From positions 372,001-436,000 of the forward strand of contig JAGBCL010000095.1 of NCBI GenBank assembly GCA_018110825.1: a stretch of 64,000 nucleotides of DNA, given 5' to 3'. This stretch comes from Oscillospiraceae bacterium. Its GTDB lineage: Bacteria > Bacillota > Clostridia > Oscillospirales > Ruminococcaceae. The notes beneath the pieces were generated by a model. That model worked only from the letters and a program-made list of their open reading frames with translations, searched no databases and was not told the DNA's origin. Shown here in pieces: positions 52,913 through 60,517 of this stretch (positions within the stretch are counted from its first letter, which is position 1; each line of letters opens with the position of its first letter). The translations under genes and the position numbers were made by a program.

Positions 52913-54646
52913 TTAATCGTCACCATCAAAAACTGAAATAATTGGGTATTCATCATAATTTTTGGTAGTTACATCAAGTTTATCATAAGGAACAAGACAT
53001 GGATGTGTCTTGGCAATATCATTTCGATTTTTAGAATATCTGAATCCCTCTGTACGCATATATGCGTTCCAGCGTCTGTGTTCAAGCTGCTTGTTTTCTT
53101 CGGTAACTTCAACATTCAAACCAAGACTCTTGCGGATTTTCCAGAACATTGATGCTGATATTGATGAGCGGTAATTAAACTCAAAATCATAAAATGCAGA
53201 AAAGTCTTCTTCCTGTTTTGAACCGTTCCACATAGAAAACATCTTCTTGCCCATTTTCTCAAGTTCAGTATTCATTATTTTTTCGTATGTGTAAATGTCA
53301 TCAGGAAGAATAAAGTTTATGTCGTATGCCTGATGTTTATGGTTTGTTATATTTATCTGATTGTTACCATTGAAGTCAATATGTGACATAACAGTGTGAA
53401 TTTCAGGTTTTGTTTCCATTCTTTCGAAGCATTCACGAAGATAAATCGCAGCTTCAAAATTCTTTTCATCATCACCAAGTGCAACAAACACAGCTGTTAC
53501 TGATTTCATTTCAGGAATAGCTTCAATCTGTGCTTCAAAAATATCCTGTCCGTCAAAAAAGTTGATTTTGTAGTTGATTTCATCGTTGTCGGAAAGCAGT
53601 TCAGTATTGACAAGTTCAGGACATTTTACAGCAAATGAATTTCTGATATTGCGTATGTCAAATACGTTTATGTTGAGTTTGTAATCAAGATGCTGACCTG
53701 ACCATAACGCAGCCTTGAGGTATTCCTCGCCGTATTGTCCCATACCAATCACAGCAAGATTTATTTCCTTGTTTTCGTTAACACAATCCAGCACAGGCTT
53801 TTCGTAGATGAAGTTGTATACAAGATTTTGTATTTCATTAATTCTGCGTACCCGTACACCGCAGTCATCAATGCCGTTAAGCAATGGTCCTGCTTTTTTC
53901 AGTGATGTGAAGAAATACAAGTCAATTCCTGTATTATCAGACGAATTTGTTTTCAGCTTTTCGGTAAGCTTAGGAAGTGTCTTGACAATGCTGAGAATAG
54001 CAATGGCATTGTTGAGATTAATAGCTTCGTCGTTATCACAGATAAAGAGTGTTATGTGTTTTGCAAATTTCAGAATTATAGGATTGATTTCGGAAATACT
54101 TCCGCTGAAACAAATAATATCATTCCGTGTGCGGAAGGTTGTGTTTTCGGAATTGTAAAAAACAATTACCGCATCGGGATTATGTTTTTTTATATCTTCG
54201 GCAAGAAGCGTTGAGCGGGTGTTTGCACTTGAAAAAATATAAACATCCTTCATACCTGAAAGTGCAAGTCTGATACCCGAAGAAATGTTGCCGAAAATAG
54301 AAAGTATAAGTCCGAATGTAAGCAACGGTGCAATAAGATAAAGCAGGTTAAGTACAAAAACATATGTGATATTGAACCACAAAGGAAGCGTACCAAAATC
54401 AAATTCCGAAGCGAAGAAATCTTCGTTGAGTCCGAAAACCTTTATCGAGCGTACAATTGAGATAATTATTGTATTGATTGTGTCAGAAATGCTTGCACAG
54501 CTTTCAGACGGGAAAAACAATGCAAACAGCGCAAGGAATAACCCTGCGCCTGTTGTTAGAAGTTTATTTTCGGTGTTTCTGAAAAATCTTATTGCAGTTA
54601 CAGCAAGTATTACAGCTGCAATTGAAAAGCAGATAATAAAAATCAT
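52913..54646 (-). CDS. Membrane TrkA-N protein with C-terminal RyR domain
   Basis: The 577-residue product has membrane helices at about 1-20, 28-47 and 90-125, then two Rossmann-like regions: one with DVYIFSSANTRSTLLAEDI (residues 134-152), one with LAVIGMGQYGEEYLKAAL (297-314), the GxGxxG nucleotide site of TrkA-N/RCK domains. The last 60 residues (EHRRWNAYMRTEGFRYSKNR then KTHPCLVPYDKL) match the prokaryotic RyR domain: E-H-x-R-W, G-x-x-Y, HPxLVPY. RyR and TrkA-N domains are predicted nucleotide-derivative sensors in bacterial conflict systems. It follows the TIR gene by 12 bases, so the pair is an operon. Channel or effector activity is inferred. Confidence 0.8.
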   Translation of the reverse strand: MIFIICFSIAAVILAVTAIRFFRNTENKLLTTGAGLFLALFALFFPSESCASISDTINTIIISIVRSIKVFGLNEDFFASEFDFGTLPLWFNITYVFVLNLLYLIAPLLTFGLILSIFGNISSGIRLALSGMKDVYIFSSANTRSTLLAEDIKKHNPDAVIVFYNSENTTFRTRNDIICFSGSISEINPIILKFAKHITLFICDNDEAINLNNAIAILSIVKTLPKLTEKLKTNSSDNTGIDLYFFTSLKKAGPLLNGIDDCGVRVRRINEIQNLVYNFIYEKPVLDCVNENKEINLAVIGMGQYGEEYLKAALWSGQHLDYKLNINVFDIRNIRNSFAVKCPELVNTELLSDNDEINYKINFFDGQDIFEAQIEAIPEMKSVTAVFVALGDDEKNFEAAIYLRECFERMETKPEIHTVMSHIDFNGNNQINITNHKHQAYDINFILPDDIYTYEKIMNTELEKMGKKMFSMWNGSKQEEDFSAFYDFEFNYRSSISASMFWKIRKSLGLNVEVTEENKQLEHRRWNAYMRTEGFRYSKNRNDIAKTHPCLVPYDKLDVTTKNYDEYPIISVFDGDD

Positions 54647-54658
54647 TTTATTTACCCC

Positions 54659-56215
54659 TTATTTTGTGAGATAGAAATCAGTAAAAGCAATCTGCGGAGA
54701 GAAATGAGTAGAATCAGCAGCAATCTTGATGTGCTTGATGCCTGTTATGTCATATTCATAATTCTTTGGAAGCTCAGATTTTACAACTGTAAACGGTTCT
54801 GCCTCCTCACCATCAAGCCAGATATGTACAATGACATCCTTTTCGTAATCGCTTCCGTCAACACGACCGGCAGAAAAAGTCATCTTCTGATATTCACCGC
54901 CGACATTGAACATAACCTGATTTTCATAATAGTTTGCATTAAGAACAACAGCAGTGTTGTATTCAGCGCCTGCAACTATTACACTTTTTTCAAAATCATT
55001 GTCAAGAATGTCTGTTCTATGATATTCATATGGCATAAGGTCTGAGGGAATATTAAGCTTGTCAAGTGCTGTATCAAATGCAAGCGAAGCTGACGAAGGA
55101 ACTTCATCATCAATATTCTTGCAAAGATAAAAATCCGTAAATGCAATCTGCGGAGAAAAATGATTAGAGTCAGCAGCAATCTTGATGTGCTTGACGCCTG
55201 TTATGTCATATTCGTAATTCTTTGGGAGCTCTGATTTTGCAACTTTAAACGGTTCTGCCTCCTCACCATCAAGCCAGATGCGTACAATGACATCCTTTTC
55301 GTAATCGCTTCCGTCAACACGACCGGCAGAAAAAGTCAGCTTCTGATATTCGCCGCCAACATTGAACATAACCTGATTTTCATGATAGTTTGAATTAAGA
55401 ACAACAGCAGTGTTGTATTCAGCACCTGCAACTGTTATAGTTTTTTCAAAATCATTATCGAGAATATCTGCATTGTGATATTCATATGGCATAAGGTCAG
55501 CGGGAACAGCAGTAATATTCTGATTTGCAGATGGTGCTTCAGGTGTAGCTTCTGTACCGAGAGATTGAGTAGTTCCGATTGTGTTTTCATCAGTCGGAAG
55601 TACAACGTTTATTGAAGCATCATTCTGGTGTTCGGTTTTGTTTTTGTCACCTGAACGGCTTGCCCCGATAATTATGAATATAAGTACAAGCAGAATTATC
55701 GCTGCTGCAATCGGAACCTTATATTTCTTGAAATTTATGGGTGCATAAACAACAGTATTATCCTTTATTTCAGTAATGTTTACAGTATTTATATATGTAG
55801 AATTGCTTGTCTTTCTTTTGCCTGTAGCTGAAAAAATAGCATTGCAAAGTTCATCAATTTTATAATCATTTTTGGCAACATCCGCAGTAATCCAGTGCGA
55901 ATTCAGAAGATAATATTCAAATTCACCCTCAAGTTTTGTATTATCAATTTTATATGGAATAATACACAGATTTCTTGCCCCTGCAAGTCCGATTTCTCTC
56001 GGGACCTGTGTGGATTTTGCGGAATTCTTGCTGTAAATGATAAGAAAAACTCTTGACTTTGTAATTGCATCATTTATTGATTTAGCCCAGTCTTCACCAG
56101 GAGTTATATCTCTTGATGAAATCCAGCAGCTGATACCTCTCGATTCAAGCTGACGGTATAGCATTTTTGCAACTTCACTGTCGGCTGAACTGTGACTGAT
56201 AAAAACATCTGCCAT
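54659..56215 (-). CDS. TIR-domain membrane protein with two NPCBM-like extracellular repeats
   Basis: The 518-residue product has an N-terminal TIR domain (1-135: DVFISHSSADSEVAKMLYRQL, then SKNSAKSTQVPREIG with Glu74 at the catalytic NADase position), one TM helix (about 167-185), a Ser/Thr/Asn-rich linker and two near-identical repeats of about 125 residues (each LMPYEYHxxDILDNDFEK...FTDFYL), which look like NPCBM carbohydrate-binding modules. The topology would put TIR inside and the repeats outside. The start at 56215 has AAGGGG. An NAD-consuming or signal-making TIR gated by wall-sugar contact is inferred, not shown. Confidence 0.85.
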   Translation of the reverse strand: MADVFISHSSADSEVAKMLYRQLESRGISCWISSRDITPGEDWAKSINDAITKSRVFLIIYSKNSAKSTQVPREIGLAGARNLCIIPYKIDNTKLEGEFEYYLLNSHWITADVAKNDYKIDELCNAIFSATGKRKTSNSTYINTVNITEIKDNTVVYAPINFKKYKVPIAAAIILLVLIFIIIGASRSGDKNKTEHQNDASINVVLPTDENTIGTTQSLGTEATPEAPSANQNITAVPADLMPYEYHNADILDNDFEKTITVAGAEYNTAVVLNSNYHENQVMFNVGGEYQKLTFSAGRVDGSDYEKDVIVRIWLDGEEAEPFKVAKSELPKNYEYDITGVKHIKIAADSNHFSPQIAFTDFYLCKNIDDEVPSSASLAFDTALDKLNIPSDLMPYEYHRTDILDNDFEKSVIVAGAEYNTAVVLNANYYENQVMFNVGGEYQKMTFSAGRVDGSDYEKDVIVHIWLDGEEAEPFTVVKSELPKNYEYDITGIKHIKIAADSTHFSPQIAFTDFYLTK

Positions 56216-56245
56216 GTTGATTCCCCTTATTTTGAATATATTTTC

Positions 56246-56274
56246 ATTGTACTATAATTTGCTTTTTATGTCAA
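56246..56274 (-). promoter_or_regulatory. Sigma-A promoter of the TIR/RyR operon
   Basis: On the minus strand: TTGACA (56269-56274), 17-base spacer, TACAAT (56246-56251), 30 bases before the TIR ATG. Confidence 0.85.
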
Positions 56275-56278
56275 TAAA

Positions 56279-56318
56279 AACCGCCGCAGTCACAAAAGTC
56301 ACAAAAACTGCGGCGGTT
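56279..56318. terminator. Hairpin upstream of the TIR operon, part of an R1 unit
   Basis: AACCGCCGCAGT (56279-56290) pairs with ACTGCGGCGGTT (56307-56318). The stem resembles the one before R1 copy 1 (GCCGTCGCAG). Confidence 0.75.
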
Positions 56319-56335
56319 AAATTATACTCTAATAC

Positions 56336-56375
56336 CTACAAAATAAAAAAATGTATTTTCTAATTTGCGACAACC
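56336..56375. repeat. Dispersed intergenic repeat R1, copy 3
   Basis: CTACAAAATAAAAAAATGTA then TTTTCTAATTTGCGACAACC. Same orientation as the other copies. Confidence 0.8.
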
Positions 56376-56411
56376 TTGAAAAGACAATTGCATTTCATAT
56401 GATGAGGTATT

Positions 56412-56552
56412 CCTAAGATTGAAGAATGGGCAAATGCTGTCATAGAATCAGGATATGATGGAAATATCAGCTTGGAGGGAAGCTATTTCCCCGAATTTGA
56501 TGAGTGTATGCACCGTACACGTAAAATTATTGATTGTTTCAACCGCACTTGA
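56412..56552 (+). pseudogene. C-terminal remnant of a sugar-phosphate isomerase/epimerase
   Basis: The frame KIEEWANAVIESGYDGNISL, EGSYFPEFDECMHRTRKIID, CFNRT and stop is the typical end of TIM-barrel sugar-phosphate isomerase/epimerases (SGYDGxIxLEG). No start or upstream domain remains. It probably marks a deletion beside R1 copy 3. Confidence 0.75.
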
Positions 56553-56615
56553 CAAATATTTTTTAGCGTGTAAAATTGAAGTTATAATATGTGTAAAACA
56601 ATAGGAGGATTCATT

Positions 56616-57584
56616 ATGAGTGACAAGCTTTTTATTCCACAGAATAAAAACGCACAGGACTGCGTTAAGAATGTAATGAAATATCTTTCCGATATTACCT
56701 ATGAAAAAGTTATAACGGGTCAGCACACGCAAACAATGGCACAGGAGGAATTGCATTACATTGAACAGGTTACTGGCAAACAGCCTGCACTTCTCGGATT
56801 TGAGCTTCTTTCCTATTCGCCAAACATCAACTATTCTGAAACAGATGACGAGTGTATGAAAGAAGTTGAGGGAAATTACGGCACGCTGAAAAGAGCATGG
56901 GAATGGGCAGAGAAAAAGGGACTTATCACATTTACATGGCACTGGTTTTCACCTCTTGGCGGACGTTCAAAATCTTTTTTTACAATTAACACCGACTTTG
57001 ATGCGAGCAAGGCGGTAATTGACGGTACACCCGAAAATATTGCACTCATTTCCGATATGGATATGATGGCAGGTCTGCTTCGCCCGTTCTGCGACAAGCA
57101 TATTCCGATTTTATGGCGACCTTTTCACGAGGGTGAAGGTGACTGGTTCTGGTGGGGGGCGAAGGGAAAAGATACTCTCAAAAAACTGTGGAGAATTATG
57201 TATGAGCGTTATACCAATGTACATAAGCTGAACAATCTTATCTGGGTGTGGAACTCACCTCTTCCCGAATCCTATCCCGGAGATGATGTTGTTGACATTA
57301 TTTCAAGGGATATGTATCCTCCTGCTCACGAGCATAACAGCAGAAGTGAACGTTATTATGAGCTTGTAAAAATCAGTGAACAGCCGAAAATTGTACTTAT
57401 TGGTGAAACGGGAACAATTCCGTCAGCAAAGGCGATTACCGAAGAAAAAATCGGCTGGGCAAGCTATATGACCTGGTCGAACGAATTCTGTATGAGTGAA
57501 GATTACACTACGAAGGAAGCATTGAAGGAAATGTACAATAGTCCTTATGCAGTTACAAAGGACGAACTTCCGGAACTATATTGA
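56616..57584 (+). CDS. GH26 family beta-mannanase-like enzyme
   Basis: The 322-residue product has the GH26 catalytic pattern: acid/base Glu172 in WRPFHEGEGDWFWWG and nucleophile Glu264 in VLIGETGTIP, plus the early VITGQHTQTM motif. GH26 enzymes cleave beta-mannan. No signal peptide, so it probably acts on imported manno-oligosaccharides. TTGACA at 56549 and TAAAAT at 56571 (16-base spacer) form a likely promoter, and GGAGG precedes the ATG at 56616. Monocistronic, followed by a terminator. Confidence 0.9.
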   Translation: MSDKLFIPQNKNAQDCVKNVMKYLSDITYEKVITGQHTQTMAQEELHYIEQVTGKQPALLGFELLSYSPNINYSETDDECMKEVEGNYGTLKRAWEWAEKKGLITFTWHWFSPLGGRSKSFFTINTDFDASKAVIDGTPENIALISDMDMMAGLLRPFCDKHIPILWRPFHEGEGDWFWWGAKGKDTLKKLWRIMYERYTNVHKLNNLIWVWNSPLPESYPGDDVVDIISRDMYPPAHEHNSRSERYYELVKISEQPKIVLIGETGTIPSAKAITEEKIGWASYMTWSNEFCMSEDYTTKEALKEMYNSPYAVTKDELPELY

Positions 57585-57600
57585 TTTGATAAATTAACTG

Positions 57601-57629
57601 AGGGATTGCTGTAAAATACAGCAATCCCT
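57601..57629 (+). terminator. Intrinsic terminator after the GH26 gene
   Basis: AGGGATTGCTGT pairs perfectly with ACAGCAATCCCT over a 5-base loop. Confidence 0.82.
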
Positions 57630-57753
57630 GATTTGTGTTTGCATGATTGCAAATCAACATCGGATATTTTTTGTACCTGTTTATAAGAAATATCAACAAT
57701 TTCCTAAAACGGGTATTGCAATATATTAAAATTGATGAAAAAAGAACAAAAAC

Positions 57754-57782
57754 TTGACAATTTTATCGGCAAGTGCTATACT
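57754..57782 (+). promoter_or_regulatory. Sigma-A promoter of the leader/APH/ABC operon
   Basis: TTGACA, 17-base spacer, TATACT, 36 bases before the leader ORF start. Confidence 0.85.
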
Positions 57783-57817
57783 AACCCCATAATTTACTAA
57801 GAAAAGGAGGCAGACAA

Positions 57818-57913
57818 ATGATTAAGTTTACACATCACACATCCGAAACATTAATACTCAGGAATGAACACTTGTCTGCCGAAAAGCGTATCCTTGCGAT
57901 ATGTAGTTTTTGA
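57818..57913 (+). CDS. 31-residue leader peptide of an attenuator
   Basis: AAGGAGG precedes the ATG of a 31-residue frame (MIKFTHHTSETLILRNEHLS, then AEKRILAICSF). The RNA can pair GGCAGACAAATG (57809-57820, covering the ribosome site and start) with CACTTGTCTGCC (57869-57880) with one mismatch, and a terminator starts six bases after the stop. This is the layout of translation-dependent attenuators ahead of antibiotic-response genes. A precursor-peptide role for the downstream exporters is a less likely alternative. Confidence 0.65.
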   Translation: MIKFTHHTSETLILRNEHLSAEKRILAICSF

Positions 57914-57918
57914 CGGTC

Positions 57919-57960
57919 AGGGCGTGCATTTCTGTATGAAGTGCACGCCCTTTTTGTTTT
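57919..57960 (+). terminator. Attenuator terminator upstream of the APH/ABC operon
   Basis: AGGGCGTGCA (57919-57928) pairs with TGCACGCCCT (57942-57951), then TTTTTGTTTTTTG. It lies between the leader ORF and the first structural gene, so most transcripts should stop here unless the leader is translated in a particular way. Confidence 0.88.
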
Positions 57961-57984
57961 TTGTTTGAGGAAAGGAGTAGGAAA

Positions 57985-58653
57985 ATGAAAAGAATACAAA
58001 CCCAAATCAATATAGATGATTTTCCAAACGAGCTTCATTACATATTTGAAAATGCAAAAGTTTATGACAGCAGTTCTCATCCGACTATGACAGTACTGTA
58101 CAGCGAAAACGGCTACTATGTCAAGATAGGTGAAAAAGGAAGTCTGACAAAGGAAGCTGAAATGGCGAAGCTGTTTGAACGTAACGGAATTGGTGTCGAG
58201 GTTGTTTCCTACATTTCCGATGTCAAGGACTACATGGTTACAAGACCTGCAAAGGGCGAGGATTGTACGCATTATCTGAATGACCCGGAAAAACTTTGCA
58301 GGATTCTTGCCGAAGCAATGAAATTCCTGCACAGCAGACCCGTTGCAGATATTCCCGTATCTGCGTGTATGGAAACTTATGCGGGTCTGGATTTTATGAA
58401 GCAGGATACATTCATTCATGGTGATTTTTGTTTACCAAATATAATACTTGATGACTGGAAATTCAGCACTTTCATTGATGTTGGGCTCGCAGGAGTCGGT
58501 GACAGGCATATCGACATTTATTGGGCACTCTGGTCGCTTAATCATAATCTGAAAACTGACAAGTACACAGACTGTTTTCTTGATTTGTATGGAAAAGACA
58601 GCTACGATAAAGATATTCTGAAAAAGGTTGCTGAAATTGAGTCACAGATGTAA
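57985..58653 (+). CDS. Aminoglycoside phosphotransferase-like kinase
   Basis: The 222-residue product has the APH-type catalytic loop FIHGDFCLPNIILDD (about residue 149) and a DVG-for-DFG metal motif (FIDVGLAGVGDRHIDIYWAL). It is shorter than APH(3') by about 40 residues at the N-terminal lobe but retains a Lys in YYVKIGEKG. The substrate could be an aminoglycoside or another small molecule. The ATG at 57985 has AAAGGAG. First structural gene after the attenuator, upstream of three ABC exporters. Confidence 0.82.
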   Translation: MKRIQTQINIDDFPNELHYIFENAKVYDSSSHPTMTVLYSENGYYVKIGEKGSLTKEAEMAKLFERNGIGVEVVSYISDVKDYMVTRPAKGEDCTHYLNDPEKLCRILAEAMKFLHSRPVADIPVSACMETYAGLDFMKQDTFIHGDFCLPNIILDDWKFSTFIDVGLAGVGDRHIDIYWALWSLNHNLKTDKYTDCFLDLYGKDSYDKDILKKVAEIESQM

Positions 58654-58690
58654 AATTTGATAATTATTCAAAAAGAAAGGACTGATTAAA

Positions 58691-60517
58691 ATGAAGGAGA
58701 AAAAAGAAAGCAAAGTCCGCATATTTGCCAACAACTTCTATGCACTGAAAACCGTGTGGCAGATAAGCAAGCGTCAGGTAATACATCTTGCTGTGGGAAA
58801 TATCATTCACTATGTTGAGTGGATTTTTATGAGCATTTTCTTCCTGCGGTACGTCATAGGCGCAATAGAAAGAGAAGCACCCTTTGAGGAGATAATGCTG
58901 TTTATCGGCATCTGCTTTGCTGTGTGCTGTTCTATTGCGATATATTCAAGCTATCGCAAGGCTGTGGTTTATCCATGTACTGAGAATAAAGTTTACCGTT
59001 GCCTGTACAGAAAGCTTTATGCAAAGGCAAGAAACGTGGAGCTTCGCTGTTTTGAGGACGCAGACTTTTACAACAAGTACACGATGGCACTTGAAAATTC
59101 CGCTGATAAGATGATATCCTCGGTAAGAATGCTGTTCGAGGTGCTTTTTGGTGCAGTTGCGGCACTGGCGGCGTTCTGGTCGATGTTTACCATAGACCCG
59201 TGGTCAGTGCTGTTTGTAATTTCACCAATCATAGGTAACTTCGTTTTCGGACGTCTTATGAACAAGATATGGGGCGGCAGATACGTTGATACAGTCAAAA
59301 ACAACCGTATTGCCGAATACGTAAACCGTGTTATGCACCTTGCGGAATACGCAAAGGAGATACGCTATTCAAGCATTCACCAGCTTATGATGAGCCGATA
59401 CAACAAGGCTATGGACGGAAATGTGCAGGTTGCTGACAAGTACGCAAAGAAAGCTATTGTCTACAACTGGGCACAGAACGTTACCACATTTGCTCTTGTT
59501 TTCGAGGGTATAATGATTTACTCCGCATACCGTACTATCGTTTCGCAGACTATGGGACTTGCGGAGCTTGCCATTATGTTCTCGGCAATGAATACGTCCT
59601 CTTGGATGCTTTTCTGTATGTTCAACAACATTACCGAGGCTATGAAAAACGGACAGTTCCTTGAATATTTCCGCACCTTTATGGAATACGAGGAGAAAAT
59701 CCCCGAAGACCAAGACGGCATCATTCCCGAAAAGATACGCTCTATTGAGTTCAAGAATGTTTGCTTTGAGTACAAGAAAAGCGAGCAGGTAATCAACAAC
59801 CTCAGCTTTAAAATTGAAGGCGACAAGGTTTGCGCTCTTGTTGGTCACAACGGCGCAGGAAAATCCACTATCATCAAGCTTTTGTTCCGACTTTACGACC
59901 CCACAAGCGGCGAAATTCTAGTCAACGGCATAAACATCAAGGAATACAATCTCAAGGAGTACCGCAAGCAGTTCTCCGCTGCTTTTCAGGATTATAAAGT
60001 CATGGCTATGTCGGTTAAGGATAACGTGCTTATGGGAGAAAAGTTCGATAATCACGATGAAACAGCCGAGCGTGCACTGAAATGTGCAGGCGTCTGGGAT
60101 AAGGTTTCGAGCCTTTCAAATGGTATGAATACCATTATGACAAAGGAGTTCGATAACGACGGTGCTGTTCTTTCAGGCGGCGAACAGCAGAAAATTGTTG
60201 TTGCAAGAGCATTTGCACAGCAGGCAAGTGTCAAGGTTTTTGACGAGCCGAGTTCAGCCCTTGATCCTATTGCTGAATATGATTTATACAAGGGAATCAT
60301 GGACGAAAGCAAGGGACACATCACGCTGTTCATTTCGCACCGCCTGTCCTCCGTTAAGGACGCAGACAAGGTGTTTATGCTTGAAAACGGTGCTGTTATC
60401 GAGCAGGGCACTCACCGTCAGCTTATGGATATGGGGGGCAAATACTGCGAGATGTTCACAAAACAGGCACAGAATTACCTTGCGGACGAAACTTACAGAG
60501 AGGGGGTTACAGCATGA
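58691..60517 (+). CDS. ABC exporter half-transporter 1 (fused TMD-NBD)
   Basis: The 608-residue product has six predicted TM helices (to about residue 310) and an ATPase with Walker A GHNGAGKST, signature LSGGEQQKI, Walker B VKVFDEPSSALDP and His switch ISHRLS. It probably dimerises with the next gene's product, whose start overlaps its stop by four bases (ATGA). The substrate is unknown; the context suggests drug or peptide efflux. Confidence 0.92.
   Translation: MKEKKESKVRIFANNFYALKTVWQISKRQVIHLAVGNIIHYVEWIFMSIFFLRYVIGAIEREAPFEEIMLFIGICFAVCCSIAIYSSYRKAVVYPCTENKVYRCLYRKLYAKARNVELRCFEDADFYNKYTMALENSADKMISSVRMLFEVLFGAVAALAAFWSMFTIDPWSVLFVISPIIGNFVFGRLMNKIWGGRYVDTVKNNRIAEYVNRVMHLAEYAKEIRYSSIHQLMMSRYNKAMDGNVQVADKYAKKAIVYNWAQNVTTFALVFEGIMIYSAYRTIVSQTMGLAELAIMFSAMNTSSWMLFCMFNNITEAMKNGQFLEYFRTFMEYEEKIPEDQDGIIPEKIRSIEFKNVCFEYKKSEQVINNLSFKIEGDKVCALVGHNGAGKSTIIKLLFRLYDPTSGEILVNGINIKEYNLKEYRKQFSAAFQDYKVMAMSVKDNVLMGEKFDNHDETAERALKCAGVWDKVSSLSNGMNTIMTKEFDNDGAVLSGGEQQKIVVARAFAQQASVKVFDEPSSALDPIAEYDLYKGIMDESKGHITLFISHRLSSVKDADKVFMLENGAVIEQGTHRQLMDMGGKYCEMFTKQAQNYLADETYREGVTA

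Noticed and set aside
54659-56215. An NLR- or CBASS-type assignment for the TIR gene
   Set aside because: There is no NB-ARC/STAND ATPase and no CD-NTase or nucleotide-binding SAVED/STING domain; the partner is a TrkA-N/RyR membrane protein.
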